From Neurospora tetraspora (Eukaryota; Ascomycota; Sordariomycetes; Sordariales; Sordariaceae): 64,000 nucleotides of DNA. Of this stretch, positions 1 to 11,315 are shown piece after piece. Made by a program: the position numbers and the translations under genes. The notes below the pieces were generated by a model. The model searched no databases, was not told where the DNA came from, and saw nothing but the letters and a program-made list of their open reading frames with translations. Position 1 is the first letter of the stretch; every line of letters begins with the position of its first letter. The stretch spans positions 1,550,001 through 1,614,000 of the forward strand of contig NW_026944384.1 in the NCBI RefSeq assembly GCF_033439725.1. Direction: 5' to 3'.

Positions 1-2094
1 CCTTTCTCCATCTCCGACGACAGGCCTGAGCACATAAGGTATGCTATCCCCACACAAAAGGACCACCACGTCACCAGGTTGCGCATGCTCGGGCGCCATG
101 CCCAGATACCCCTTTTTGGCAGTGAGATACGGACGTTTCCTGTCCATGTGCATCATGTTGTGGAGATAGGAGCCTGTGGCTTGAAGTTCTTCCCACCGGT
201 CGGCCATGAAATCGAAGGTTTCCTGGTCGAGCCCGGGTACTGGCTCTGGTTCTGGCTTGCTGCCGTTGTCGTTGCCGCTATCGTTGTCGCTTTGCTGTTG
301 TTGCTGTTGTTGCTGCCGTCGTTGCTGTAGTTCCTCGTCCTTTGCACAGCAAAAGTTGCAATGATCAATCAACTCCACAAAGACCGGGAGAACGTCATCC
401 GCGCTAGCCCTTCCTCTCTTTTTGGCCGGGGCCGCCATTCACGTAACAGTCGCCGAGGGGCAGGCGCCATAATGCTTGGTTGCGTCTTGAGGCGTTGGGG
501 TATATGTCACCGTTCTTCTCTGCCGAACGACGCCTCATGTCTTTGATGATGGCGAAATACTGGAGGATGTAGTGATGGTACCCTTCTTCTTTGAACCCCC
601 AATCTGCTCGCCAGGGCAACCGTCCCACGGCCTCGATTTTGTCGACCACCAGGCCCCGAAGGCCGAGAGTGGACGGGGAGGAAGTGGGGATTAGGTCAAC
701 TTTGTCTGAAAACTTGCCGCAGGCTGAGAATACGCCGTCGAGGAATTGGTAGCTGTATTTTGTTCCGTTTCCCCAGTCCGGGATCCATGAGGGGAGTTGT
801 TGTTCCGGGTGCCGCCGGTGGCCGGATTCATCTTCTGGGTCTGGGTCTTCGACATTGTATTTGGGGAACTGTGCGAAGCGAAGGATGTAAACGCTATCTT
901 CCTTTTTGATGATACTCCGCGCTGCCTGTGTGAGCACCTCGGCCGTCGTGGTGGTCTTGCTGTAATCTGGCCGAATATCTACTAGCTCTTCGGCATCGGC
1001 CGCTAGACCCAGCAGGCCATAGATTCTGTCCCGGTATTTTGTTGAATGAATATCGACGCGGTTGTCGCCGAGATCAAGCCGCGTGGATACCTCTTCGAGT
1101 AATTCTCGTAGGGAGGTAAGTTTCCCACGTTTCCACGACCCTTTTGTTCCAAACAGGTGTTGCATTGGAGGTGGGATCAGGCTTGCTGGCAGTGAATCTA
1201 TCAAAGAAAGGATCTCGGAATGGTTTTCTGAAAAGGCGTTCCGGAATCTTCTGTCGTGATGAAAATCGGGGAGAATGAGAAAGAGCTCCCAGACCAGTAG
1301 CACTATTTCATCCAGGACCGCCCTGTCGCCGCAGACGAAGAAGGTATACTGGTTGAGACAAAACTCCTGTATGGTCCATATCCGCGAAAACCAGCTTCTC
1401 TTGTACCAAGCCAAGATCTTCTTCTCCCGCAACAGCGGGACAACTATCGGTATGACCTTCCGCAGCAAGGCTTGGACCTCGGGAGTGTCTATCCTGTTGT
1501 AAAAGATGGCGCGAGGAGCAGGAAACCATTTCGTGGCCCGGTGCTTGCCGAAAAGCCCAGAGTCCCACATGCACTCGGCAACCTGGCAGAAGGCTTGGAT
1601 AACCTCGTCGGAGCCATCGGCGTCGAGGCCGAGCCAAGCATAAACCTCCTTTGCTGACGAGTAGATCTGCTTCATGAGTTGAATCTGACATGACTTTTCT
1701 TCGTCGTCGTCTTGATTTATACAGATCTGGTCGATCCAGAGAGGCGTCAAGCGGAGTTCTTTGTATGTACGAAATTGACGCAGACAGGTACCCAGGACGA
1801 CGTGATAGGAAGGGAAGAGACGTATTCCAGTTTGTATTCCAAGCCTTTTTCCGTCGAGGTTTGTGCACGGTCGTGGTCAACGACCCGGATGCTGTGGGTT
1901 TTGGTGTTACTGCCCCATGCGTATGACACCGCGCTGTACCTTGGCAAGTCTGTGATGGGCGCAGTGTATAATTTGCAGTAGAGCTCGTCATCGTTATCAG
2001 GAACCGGGCAAAGCTCCAGTAGGCGGATGTGAGTAGTGGCATCTGGAAGAAGGATCGAGTCATAGGTGAATTGGCGTTCGTTGGTTGTGGCCAT
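1..2094 (-). pseudogene. HET-domain (heterokaryon incompatibility) protein, decayed, runs off the left edge
   Basis: The minus strand from 2094 encodes a HET domain. The first conserved block (RYSAVSYAWGS) lies near 1930 and the second (PLWIDQICINQDD) near 1700–1745. Later come the usual 'YGLLGLA' and 'LPSWIPDW' blocks and, near 30–110, the C-terminal block GYLGMAPEHAQPGDVVVLL. HET proteins trigger cell death when unlike fungal individuals fuse. The reading frame changes twice: once near 1.78–1.80 kb, between the two HET blocks, and once near 0.42 kb, next to an A5 run just before a polyglutamine linker (about 250–330). Neither interval can hold a normal intron without removing conserved residues, so I call it a pseudogene. 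Sequence error at both sites is the alternative. The 3' end is outside the window. Confidence 0.75.
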
Positions 2095-2644
2095 CTTATT
2101 TCCTGGATATCACTGATGATGCTATGGGCAAGTACATCCGATCAGATACCCAAATGCCAATGGCAGGAGATATGAAGAGCAGGTGTTGATGCTGGAGTGA
2201 AGTTGACGGGAAGAAGACAGTCTCGTCAATAAGCGCGCAATTGAGGCATCCCATTCGTCGCCCACCGTCGTCAGATTTAAGACTCAATTTGGGTGCGGGG
2301 AACATCCGAACAAACGACTTATCGTGACAGAAATTGTTGGAAGATTCCAAGCGCCAAGGTGTCTTTCACTCACTCTTTGGACGATGGGAAGGGTTAGTCC
2401 GTTTTTTCCGTCCATGAACGAATCTTTAAGCTTAGCTGGTGTTCTCTTCCTTTTCTTCAAAAGCCTATCTTACTTGGTGGGATCATCAGCTCATCATGGC
2501 CGAGATCTGGCCATACCCAAAATGTCATATGATAACGATACCATACATAATAATACATTAAAAAAGCTTAGTCCTATATTACCAGTTAGCTCCCAACACC
2601 ACATCACAAAACAACCACGAAGGGCCATCAAGGGCAAGGTTTTT
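2095..2644. other. Intergenic, no gene seen
   Basis: This is the space between the start of the HET gene and the stop of the next minus-strand gene. It should hold the HET gene promoter and the 3' UTR of the neighbour. I see no conserved coding pattern or repeat. Confidence 0.5.
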
Positions 2645-4164
2645 TCAGACAGCTTCCCAATCCATAGCATCCACCATAAACTCCCACTGATCCGCCTCCT
2701 GCGCCGCCCAATCCATCATGGTCGCATCACCATCCTCATCATCATCATCCGCCCAATTGAGCGACGACTGCGCGCCCTTATCCAGGCCACCCTCCTTGTC
2801 CCTGACATGCCACTCAGCAATCAAGAACGCCGCATCGAACCCCTGGAAGATCGTCTCCAGCATCTTCTCCACGTCATAACTCTCCAACGGCGCCGTCAAC
2901 TTCACCCGCTCCTTCTCCTCCGCCTCTGAATCGGCCGTCTTCCATCGGTTCCGGAGGTCCTTCGCCCGCTGCAGTTGCTTGCGCACCTCCCCTTTGCCCA
3001 AGATATCATGTAGCGGGTGAACAGGGGAATCGAACGCTTCCAGCACATGGGCATGATACCGATGCTGAAACTTGTTCCCACCCCCATTCCCAGCAGCACC
3101 CTCCCCCCCAGCCACAGGCCCAGCACGATTAGGTGAACCCTCCTTAGGACTTCCCCCACGGCTGCCACTGCCCCCACGGCTCCCTCCACCCTGACCACTA
3201 AACCGACTCCCCGCCAACCCCTTCCCCTGGATCCCATTCCCACTAACCGTAATGCCAAACACCCCCAGCAAGTGAACCAGCGCGCGCTCAATGAGCATGT
3301 AGTACTCAAAGAAATCGAGCTTGAACATGATCTCCCCCTCGTTGAGCACGCCACCGCTAATCACGGCGTCTCCATGCTTAGGGTCGCGCCCCTTAAGCGC
3401 GAGGGCGTAGCCGGAGGCGAGGAAGGGGAGCTTCCATTTGAGGCGGCGGACGATCTTGGTGTAGCGGATTAGTTCGTGTTTGGCGGAGGGGCTGACGCGG
3501 ACGGGTGATTTGGCGATGGGGGAGGTGTTGCTGGTGGTTGTGGTGGTGGTGGTCCTGATGAGGATGGAAGTAGTGGTGATGGGAGGTGGAGGATTGGGGG
3601 CAATGGCGACGGATGGTTTCGGTTGAGCCTGCGGCTGTAGTTTAGGGGAGACCCGGGCCCTTGGCGGAGAAGGAGGCTTAACGGGCGCTGCTGCTGCTGC
3701 TGCCGCCGCTGGTGGTGAAGGAGGTGGTGGTGACTGTTGCTGAGGCTCGGGGTCTGGCTTTGGGATGTATTTCATAAGCTGCTTTTTGCCGCGTGGTGGT
3801 CTGTGCCTCTTGGACTTTGGACCTGGTCCATCGTGGAAAGAGCCGCCCTCGTCATGGGAGTCTATAGAATCCAATGTCAGTCACTGGTCATTAGGTCATG
3901 GTTGGGAATGCAGGATGTCATTTGGCATGTGGTTTGAGGGAACCTGACGCTCAAGAGACAAGCCCGTTAAGGCGGTATATGAGCTCCAAAATACCACATA
4001 TGCCATCAATGCCGTGCACCCAGTCCATATTTGCGACCCCTGAGGACATGCATGGGGTAGCTGCTGGGCGACTCACGGTGAGAATGAGACGGTGGCGGCG
4101 ATGAGGCTGGCGGTGGTTGATGGGCCTTTGGGGCATGTATCGAGTTCATTAACCCTCCTGCCAT
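2645..4164 (-). CDS. Conserved fungal protein of unknown function, two exons
   Basis: Proposed exons are 4164–4077 and 3861–2645, with an intron 3862–4076 (donor GTGAGT, acceptor TATAG). The joined length is an exact multiple of three and gives about 434 residues. The ATG at 4164 is chosen because its frame is the only one whose donor phase matches the acceptor. The N-terminal half is low complexity, rich in Pro, Ala and Thr with basic patches (KSKRHRPPRGKKQ). The middle holds a well-formed region (about residues 150–225) with RYTKIVRRLKWKLPFLASGY and hydrophobic helices. A Gly/Ser-rich linker and a helical C-terminus follow, ending in an acidic stretch around WADDDDEDGD. I do not recognise a named domain. 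It looks like a nuclear or cytoplasmic protein: there is no signal peptide and no membrane segment. Confidence 0.7.
3862..4076 (-). other. Intron of the 2645–4164 gene
   Basis: The minus-strand donor GTGAGT is at 4076–4071 and the acceptor TATAG ends at 3862. A CTGAC branch-like sequence sits about 15 bases before the acceptor. Phase 1 on both sides gives one continuous reading frame. Confidence 0.65.
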
Positions 4165-4877
4165 GATGAAATGTGTGGCGATATGATGCTCGCACGTTGT
4201 TGGTTGGTCGGGTGCGGTCAGGCGAATGAAAGCGAATTGCGGCTGAACGACAGCAATGATGTACAAGATATTCAACAGTAGAAATAACAGAGGTATGGTC
4301 GTGGATCGCAAGGTTATGATGGATGGTGGTGTTGAGGTTCAAGGAGGTGAGATGGTTCCACACGCAAGTTGGACACTTTGACAATGATTTGATTGCTCCG
4401 TCCGCTTTCTGAGAGTGAGAGCTGAGGTTTGGATGAAACTTGCATCATGGACCGCTGTTCCCTGCACACTTCAGTTGCCTAGCGTAGGGCCATCAATTTG
4501 AGGTCTCCATCGCAAAACATACCTCGGCCATTGCGGCTGGAGGGGGGAAAGGATGCTAGATGCGTTGTACACACAAAGGAACACTTGTCGCATCGCCAAC
4601 ATCGGTTCGAGACTACGACCTGAGTTGGTTCCGAAATCATCGTGGAGGGTGCGTCACATTGCGGCCCGTCGCGACCAACGGCATGTTCAGCTGTCATCAA
4701 AACATGAATGTCAACTGCGGAGCACTGCGGCCGTCCCGCGCGCATGAACCTCAAAAACAATCAACATCTTCACCTCACATGTTCACGACAAGCAAAAAAC
4801 AACCTTCTTCCTCACACCCCAAGCGCATGGCCCAGGATTGCAACGAAAAAGTCGTGAGCACAAACAAGTAGTAGTTC
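4165..4877. other. Intergenic, no gene seen
   Basis: Short open frames occur on both strands but none looks like a protein family or has intron-supported extension. The stretch lies between the start of an unknown gene and the 3' end of the U2 snRNA gene. Confidence 0.45.
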
Positions 4878-5064
4878 GCGTCGCCTGGAGGCAGTGTAAT
4901 ACCAGGGACACAGTGGAAGGTGTTCATAGGCAAGCCTAGAGGAACACCGACCGATTTGCAAAAATTAGAATAATCACGATTGTACTCCGTAGAGCACTTT
5001 CAGAGATTAAACTGAAAAGAACAGATACTACACTTGATCTAAGCCAAAAGGCAAAGAGAGCTAA
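4878..5064 (-). ncRNA. U2 spliceosomal snRNA
   Basis: On the minus strand, starting near 5064, the sequence reads as a U2 5' end: GCCTTTTGGCTTAGATCAAG, then the branch-point-recognition segment GTGTAGTATCTGTTC. Next comes TTTCAGTTTAATCTCTGAAA, which forms the stem IIa region. An Sm-type site, AATTTTTG, follows near 4961. The 3' part forms the stem-loop IV hairpin, with CCTGG and CCAGG arms around 4882–4910 (loop ATTACACTGCCT). The size, near 187 nt, fits U2. U2 pairs with the intron branch site in the spliceosome. A TATTTAAG box lies about 50 bp upstream on the same strand (near 5113–5120). The exact ends are estimated from the family. Confidence 0.9.
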
Positions 5065-6040
5065 AGAAAAAAAAAGGAAAAAACCAGGTAAAAATTGGGC
5101 CGGGGGGACGGTCTTAAATAGGGATTGGGTCCTGGTCTGTGCCTTGTTGGCTATGGTCTGTGCACGAGTGCAAGCTGCGAAATTTAAGGTGGAGTCCCTT
5201 GCAGCTGTGGGACAGCCGTCAAGTGTCATCTTTTTGCTTGCTGTCCGCTGTCAGCTGCAAGCGCAGGAGCAAGGGCCGCAGTCAGTCAGATTGCCGGCGG
5301 CAACTCAGCAACGCGGCTCAATCCCGGCAGGCATTTTGCACACCTCGAGCACCTTCACCTGTTGTTGTCTTGTCATCGACTTTCAATCTTCGATGTTGTG
5401 CTTCCTTGAGGAACTGATCAATTTCTCCACGAGAATTTTTGCTTTCGCCAATGCTGGAAATATCAACACACCATTGCTTCGTTTTTTACCAGTCTCCCAA
5501 CTGGTCACTTGCCATTTCCGGCGACTGGTTGGAAATACCGGGAATAGTAACATCTATACGAGGATTTAACTGCTGGACTACCTGTATTAAATTCATTGCG
5601 GAAAATGTCGGCGACATGGTCACCTCCTGTGTTTCCCGCGCTCAGCCATCGCCAAGACCATGATGACTACTCTCCACGACAATGCTCTTCTGTGATCACC
5701 AGTAGCGACGTCGTCAGATGCGACATTTTCTTGCTGAGAATATTACTCGGAGGGAGATCTGTCCGGCTGATTGTCATGAGCTAACTACCACTAGCGATGA
5801 AGAGAGTCTCTTTCCGAACATGTCCGTAGGAGTCAGCTGCCATATGGCGATGACTCCACAACCCTTGATATCACGAACTCGAACCTCCTATAAAAAGGTC
5901 CAAGCGTATCGTACTTATTTATTACCAGCAAGCGGTATAGGGAGCTCCTCAACTCCAAGCATTGAAAGCATCATATCATCATTCCTGTTTGGTGTCACCC
6001 GCATTTACACATCATTGCACTGCAACACCTTACCTCCGCA
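5065..6040. other. Intergenic, U2 promoter and monooxygenase promoter
   Basis: No convincing gene is present. The left edge holds the upstream region of the minus-strand U2 gene. The right part holds a TATA box for the monooxygenase. Several open frames of 60–140 codons exist but lack family features. Confidence 0.5.
5888..5896 (+). promoter_or_regulatory. TATA box of the FAD monooxygenase gene
   Basis: CTATAAAAA lies about 150 bp upstream of the ATG at 6041 on the same strand, a plausible core promoter spacing for a filamentous fungus with a 5' UTR near 100 bp. Confidence 0.45.
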
Positions 6041-7948
6041 ATGGACCACTGCAACGTCCTAATAGTCGGAGCTGGCCCAGTAGGGACTACTCTAGCCCTC
6101 GAACTGGCTCTACAAGGCGTATCCTTCCGCATCATCGACAAAAGCCCAGCCCGTTCAGAGAATAGCAGAGCATTAGTCGTCCACCCTCGTACTCAGGAAC
6201 TGCTAGACCGCCATGGAGCTGTTGACAAGCTCATCCCTAGAGGTTCTATCGCTCGTGGCGCGGTGATGAACATCAACCGCAAACTGGTAGCCAGAGTAGA
6301 TCTGGATGACCTTGACATCACCGACACCAAATATCCCCTGCCTCTGATGGTTTCTCAGGCCGAGACCGAGAAGTTCATGGAAGAGACCCTGGCCAAGTAT
6401 GGCAAAGCCGTTGAGCGGGGTTATACTGCCACCAGCATCGTTCAGGACGCCAATGGTGTCACTACCACTTTGGAGAAGCCCGACGGCACCCAGATAACGA
6501 TCCGATCCAAATACGTCGTCGGGTGTGACGGCGCCCACAGCGTGGTTCGACATTCTGCCGAAAACCTTACCTTTGACGGAGACGCCTACCCACAGGACTT
6601 CATCCTCTGCGACGCCCGCCTACGCAACTCCAATATTGCGCGGGACCGATTCACCATTTGCCTCGGCGACACCGGCCTCCTCGCATTCTTCCCCATCTCA
6701 CCCCACGCCGACGACAACGACGACGGTCTGATCCGCCTCATCGCATCAGGAGGACATTCGGCCACTCAGCAACCATCTCGACCCGCTGATTCCGATTCCC
6801 TACCTCAGCAACAGCAACAGCACGGCGAACAAAGCCACGAACCCCCCACCCTCGCCCACTTCCAATCCCTCCTCGACTCCTTCGCCCCTCCCGGCTCCGG
6901 CACCGTGCACTCCCCCGTCTGGCTCGCCCGCTTCCGCTTACACCACCGGGGCGTCAACGCGTACCGCTCCGGCCGGCTCTTCGTCGCCGGCGACGCCGCG
7001 CACATCCACAGTCCCGCGGGCGGACAGGGGATGAACGTCGGGATCCAGGACGCCGTCAATCTGGGCTGGAAGCTGGGTACGGTGCTCAAGTACCGGGACA
7101 GATTGACGGATGAAGCAAAAGAGGCGTTGCTAGACAGCTATCATGCCGAGCGCTACCCCGTGGGGAAGGCGCTCCTTCAGGGGACGGATAGGATGTTCAG
7201 CTTCATGGCTGCGGCGAGTCCGTGGGTGTTGAAGGTGCGGAATGCAGTGCTGCCGTGGGTGGTGCCGTGGTTGGTTGGGGTGAAATGGATTAGGAAGAGG
7301 TTTTATGCGTTTATTTCGGGGTTTGGGACGACATATTCGGGGAACAGGGGGGCAAGCGTCGTGGTTGGGACGAACACGTCTTCGTCATCGTCATCGCTGC
7401 TGAAGAAGGTGAGGGGTGGTGATCGATTGCCGGATGGGAAGGTGATCGAGCTAGTACCCCGTTTAGGACGAACAGGTGGGCGAGGTGGCGGGACAAGAGC
7501 TCCGGACCTGTTGGAGGAGGATGAGAGGAAAGAAACGAGCTTGCACCGACTGTGTCGAGGTGCGTCTTGGCATTTGTTGCTGTTCTCCGGAACAGGAACA
7601 AGAGATCGTGATGCGGTGACGGTTGAGGGATTAACACTGGCGGGCGAGAGGGTATTGGCGGTCGTCAAAAGTGAGTGCTCACTTCACTGCATTTTCTACC
7701 ACGTTGCAGAGGATCGGATTGGTAGCGCGGGCGATGGTGAGCTGCAGCAGGTACAGCAGCCGGCTACAGGGGAGAACGCCGTTGCTTCATATGCGGACCC
7801 GGGTGGTCGGGTCCATGGTCTGCTTGGATTGGACAATGGGAGCGCTGGATTTGTAATGGTGAGGCCTGACGGTTATGTTTCTCACATTGGATATCTGTCG
7901 TCACTGCAGGAGTTTGTGAAGGAGTGGGAGACGAAAGTTGGTATTTGA
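6041..7948 (+). CDS. FAD-dependent aromatic-ring monooxygenase (PHBH / phenol hydroxylase family)
   Basis: A single open frame of 635 codons. It starts with the FAD dinucleotide-binding fold, LIVGAGPVGTTLALELALQG (residues 7–26). It has the middle DG motif (VVGCDGAHSVVRH) near residue 160 and the GD motif (LFVAGDAAHIHSPAGGQGMN) near residue 310, which bind FAD and the pyrophosphate. The last third resembles the thioredoxin-like C-terminal domain of phenol hydroxylase relatives. The likely reaction is NADPH-dependent hydroxylation of an aromatic or polyketide-like substrate in the cytosol; the substrate cannot be read from sequence. The start is the first ATG after a TATA box. A stretch at 7671–7709 begins GTGAGT and ends GCAG and is in frame, so it might be a 39-bp intron, but that is shorter than usual. 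The neighbouring downstream gene is an SDR in the same direction. Confidence 0.9.
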   Translation: MDHCNVLIVGAGPVGTTLALELALQGVSFRIIDKSPARSENSRALVVHPRTQELLDRHGAVDKLIPRGSIARGAVMNINRKLVARVDLDDLDITDTKYPLPLMVSQAETEKFMEETLAKYGKAVERGYTATSIVQDANGVTTTLEKPDGTQITIRSKYVVGCDGAHSVVRHSAENLTFDGDAYPQDFILCDARLRNSNIARDRFTICLGDTGLLAFFPISPHADDNDDGLIRLIASGGHSATQQPSRPADSDSLPQQQQQHGEQSHEPPTLAHFQSLLDSFAPPGSGTVHSPVWLARFRLHHRGVNAYRSGRLFVAGDAAHIHSPAGGQGMNVGIQDAVNLGWKLGTVLKYRDRLTDEAKEALLDSYHAERYPVGKALLQGTDRMFSFMAAASPWVLKVRNAVLPWVVPWLVGVKWIRKRFYAFISGFGTTYSGNRGASVVVGTNTSSSSSSLLKKVRGGDRLPDGKVIELVPRLGRTGGRGGGTRAPDLLEEDERKETSLHRLCRGASWHLLLFSGTGTRDRDAVTVEGLTLAGERVLAVVKSECSLHCIFYHVAEDRIGSAGDGELQQVQQPATGENAVASYADPGGRVHGLLGLDNGSAGFVMVRPDGYVSHIGYLSSLQEFVKEWETKVGI

Positions 7949-8773
7949 AAAGGTTGTAGGTGTTCTCTGACTTGCATTTTTATTGCTCTTTTTCATTGCT
8001 CTTTTTCTTTTCTTCTTTTTTCTTGTTTGTATACTCTCCCACTCTCCCATCCTTTCCGCTCAACCTACTAAACTTCTATACCGCCTACAATGCAAAAGAG
8101 GGACGCCCAGGTTTAGTGTTTGGGACCATCCCCCTGATTACCCCATCTTTCTCCACCAGTCCCTTGACGTGTTTAGACCAGAGAAGCCCGAAATCGAATC
8201 GATCATGAACTTTTGGAGATTGGGAAAAAAAGACTCGCAATTTTTACCGGAAGAAGCGAAAAGCCCCATCTGTTCCCATCAGCCGTGTCCACCTCATATT
8301 TCCGACAGCCTACATGCAGCAAAAGCAGTAAAGACATTGGCATCACAGGAAACTGCATCATCACATCTGAATTGTCCGAAATCCAGCACATCAATCATGA
8401 TCAAACGGTCGCCGCTCCACCACGTGGATGACGGTGAGTGGAAATCATTAAACACCTCACAACAAGGAGCCTCCTAGCTAGTCCCTAGATCGCCGTGGGG
8501 GCGTTGAGGTGTTGACAGCCCTTATAGCGAATAGGGGCTCTTGCCCACCAATTGGTTCCCGAAGAAGTCCCACAGGGCCCTTTCGGATCCCCGACCCGGA
8601 ACGACAGCGGCCGAATTGCGGGTAGATTTTATAAGCAACTCATGGATTCAAGACTTTGCTTGATACCCAGATTATAAAAAGCCACCTCCCCGAACCTGTG
8701 TTTCACTCTCTTCTCCATCAAATAATCACAACCCAAACCCTTCACCACTCTCACCCACTCAAACAAAACAAAA
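7949..8773. other. Intergenic, T-rich 3' UTR and SDR promoter
   Basis: A CT/T-rich run (about 7975–8060) follows the monooxygenase stop and suits a fungal 3' flank. The right part carries the TATA box of the SDR gene. No further gene is supported. Confidence 0.5.
8672..8680 (+). promoter_or_regulatory. TATA box of the SDR gene
   Basis: TTATAAAAA lies about 95 bp upstream of the ATG at 8774, followed by a CA/TC-rich leader with short A-runs immediately before the ATG (AAACAAAACAAAAATG), a strong fungal start context. Confidence 0.6.
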
Positions 8774-9661
8774 ATGTCCGCCCCCAAAGTCTGGCTCATC
8801 ACCGGCGCCTCCTCCGGCCTCGGCCGCGAGATCGCCCTCCGCGCCCTCGCCCAAGGCGACATCGTCTTCGCCACCGCCCGCAACCCGGCCAAGATCCCCT
8901 CCTCCTTGACCTCGCAAGAATCCTGCATCGCCGAGACTTTCGACGTCACCTCCCCTGACGCCGTCCTCGCCGAGACCGTCGCGCGCATCGTCTCCCACCC
9001 CAAGAACGTTTCCGGCCGCATCGACATCGTCGTCAACTCGGCCGGCTACGTCCTGGCCGGCGGCTGCGAGGAGGCTTCCGCCGAGGAGGCTCTCGCGACC
9101 TTCAACACCAACGTGTTGGGCCAGCTGGCTGTCGGCCGCGCCGTGCTTCCCGTCTTGCGCCGTCAGCGTGGCGGTGTTCTTGCCAACGTCGGGTCTATTC
9201 TTTCGTATCTGGGCCCCGCGGGCGCCGGTCTCTACTCGGCGACCAAGGCCGCGTGCTCGATTCTTTCCGAGGCCTTGACCGGCGAGGTCAAGCACCTCGG
9301 CGTCAAGGTTACCGTTATCGAGCCGGGCTATTTCCGCACGCCGGTCCTCGACCAGGGCCATCTGCTGAACCCGGCCAAGACGATCGACGAGCTTAGGGGC
9401 GAGAACGGAAGCCAGGAGATGATGGGCACGCTGGCACAGTGGGAGGAGAAGAATAACAAGCAGCCTGGTGACCCGGCCAAGTTGGCGGACGTGGTGGTGG
9501 ATGCGCTCAGTGGGAACGGCAAGTATGCGGATAGAGAGTTGCCCGCGAGGTTGATCATTGGAAAGGACGCGTATGGGCTTTGGGCGCTGGTGCAGGAGAA
9601 GCAGAGGAAGCAGATGGAGGAGTGGAGGGAGGAGTGCACGGGCACGGATTTCACTGAGTAA
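8774..9661 (+). CDS. Classical short-chain dehydrogenase/reductase
   Basis: An intronless 295-residue protein. The NAD(P)-binding motif TGASSGLG is at residues 10–17. An NSAG motif, standing in for the usual NNAG, is near residue 92. The catalytic YSATK (Tyr-x-x-x-Lys) is near residue 155, preceded by the catalytic Ser in NVGSILSYLG. A PGYFRTPV segment after the sixth strand matches the usual cofactor-binding loop. The family reduces carbonyls or oxidises alcohols with NAD(P)(H); the substrate is unknown. The ATG context is A-rich and a TATA box lies about 95 bp upstream. The gene is strongly C-biased at third positions, which suggests good expression. The gene upstream is an FAD monooxygenase on the same strand, so a shared oxidative pathway is possible but not shown. 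Confidence 0.92.
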   Translation: MSAPKVWLITGASSGLGREIALRALAQGDIVFATARNPAKIPSSLTSQESCIAETFDVTSPDAVLAETVARIVSHPKNVSGRIDIVVNSAGYVLAGGCEEASAEEALATFNTNVLGQLAVGRAVLPVLRRQRGGVLANVGSILSYLGPAGAGLYSATKAACSILSEALTGEVKHLGVKVTVIEPGYFRTPVLDQGHLLNPAKTIDELRGENGSQEMMGTLAQWEEKNNKQPGDPAKLADVVVDALSGNGKYADRELPARLIIGKDAYGLWALVQEKQRKQMEEWREECTGTDFTE

Positions 9662-10511
9662 AGGGGGGAGACTCTGAGAGGTTTTTCTGAGTGAATGGGG
9701 GATGGGGATGGGGATTGGGGGGATGAAGGAAAATCATTGGGTTAGGGTAATAATGATTGTAATGAATGATTAATACCTTAGAATCTTTTCAAATGGGGCT
9801 TATACGGCTTAGAGGACGTCTGGTGGTGGTGATGGTAGATAAAGGGGGATTCAGATGGGTGTTGTTCGCTGCTGGCAGCTCACGGATCTTCGAGGAGGGG
9901 CATAACGTAAGCGGAAGGGGGGAATTAAGACGATGATGGTGACGAAACACATGAAGTAAGCACAACGAGATGCCGCTACTGTACGATAGGCGAGCGGTTC
10001 ATTTATTGTGTCACTACTTTTTACGCTCTTACTTAGGAACGGGAAGGCGTATATCTCGAGGCTTGGTTGAAGTCCATGGGCACTGTTCAAGACCGTCAAT
10101 ATCAAAACTTTGATTGGGAGATGTGCCATCTTGTTGATATGCTGGTAGTAAGTAACCAACCCGAGACGACGGAATTGGGGTTTCAACGGTTAATGGTTGC
10201 CCTTTAAACTTGCATCACACAACCTTTCTTGAAAAGCTGTGAAGGGGTATGTATGTACGATATTATCATTGAACGTTTACTGATCTGTCTCGTGTAGGTG
10301 GAGGTTCCACGCGGGAAGGCAAAGAAGGGGAAGCCGGAAAGAAAGAAACAAGAAAAAAAAAGGAAAGAGAAGAAAAGTGGAGAAAGATAAACAGAAAGTT
10401 CCAGGAACAAAAAGGTAGATTAATAAGGTGTAAAAACAACCAAAAGAACATACAACACCAGGGATTCGCTGGTCGTCACCGACCCAACTACTAGTCTGGC
10501 CCTCACTAAGA

Positions 10512-10620
10512 TTATCTATAGGAGTGGGAAGGACATGAAACGGGTCTTTCAATCACGTGGCAGGGTCAAAAAACTGAACAATCACCTCCCGTATTAAATC
10601 GTTCGTTACGGAGGCATTAC
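10512..10620 (+). repeat. Dispersed direct repeat A, copy 1
   Basis: It shares about 109 bp with 15971–16078, including GGAAGGACATGAAACGGGTC and, after a C/T difference, AATCACGTGG and AGGGTCAAAAAACTGAAC. Some differences between copies are C/T, as expected if RIP has acted. Identity drops over the last 40 bp. It is non-coding and its function is unknown. Confidence 0.75.
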
Positions 10621-11315
10621 GGTAAGTGGGGAGCCGGCGCTAAAAAGATGACTATAATTGGGTGGATTACAAGAAAAGTTGACCGTCCTGACACTGCGGC
10701 TAGATCTTTTACACGGGTAACACCAAGATTGCACTCGGTCAGAAGACCATCCCTGATTGGTTCTTTGTACTCCTCGGCCCAGTTACGTGTATGCAGATGA
10801 GAGCGTGGCAAGGGAGTCTCTCGCTGTTGTCTTGTTGGATCACGATGGACCTCCTTCATGTACCTACCTTAACCTACCTTCATCTGCCTGCATCAGCCTA
10901 CCTCTTCCCTTCCATCCTGGCACGTCATAACCATGCGGTTGGCTTGCAACACACCCATAGACTGCCTAGTCTGAAGCCATGGCCAACCTCCCCTCCGAAT
11001 ACTAAGTACAAGTTCCATGGTGTTGGCCTTCCTCTGTTGTTCCAGTCGGTCTCCGAGATACTTGGGGACGCTCAATCTTTTAGCAATGGATGGCGAGGAC
11101 CAAATGCTATGGAGAGCCTCTTTCGGGAATTCTAGCCACGGCTATAATCGATACTATCTCAACGGAATGACGCGCCGCCCGGCCGTTCTACGTTCCTGGG
11201 CAAAACTTCCTCTCGGTGCTCGGCGGTAACCCTAACCCGCTGTGGTAATCTTGGGATTTTGTTTTGAGGCTTCACATTCGGAAAGTTCGTCTACGCTCAC
11301 ACCTTTCTTTCCTCA

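Noticed and set aside
1741-1810. A 65-bp intron explaining the first frame change of the HET gene
   Set aside because: A possible GTACCT…GACCAG intron would remove the conserved LWIDQ residues, so a frame break is more likely.
4553-4871. Overlapping open frames on both strands between the unknown gene and U2
   Set aside because: They are short, share no family features and partly run into the U2 gene.
7671-7709. 39-bp GTGAGT…GCAG intron inside the monooxygenase
   Set aside because: The stretch is in frame without a stop and shorter than the other introns here (46 bp or more), so it is kept as coding; RNA data could change this.
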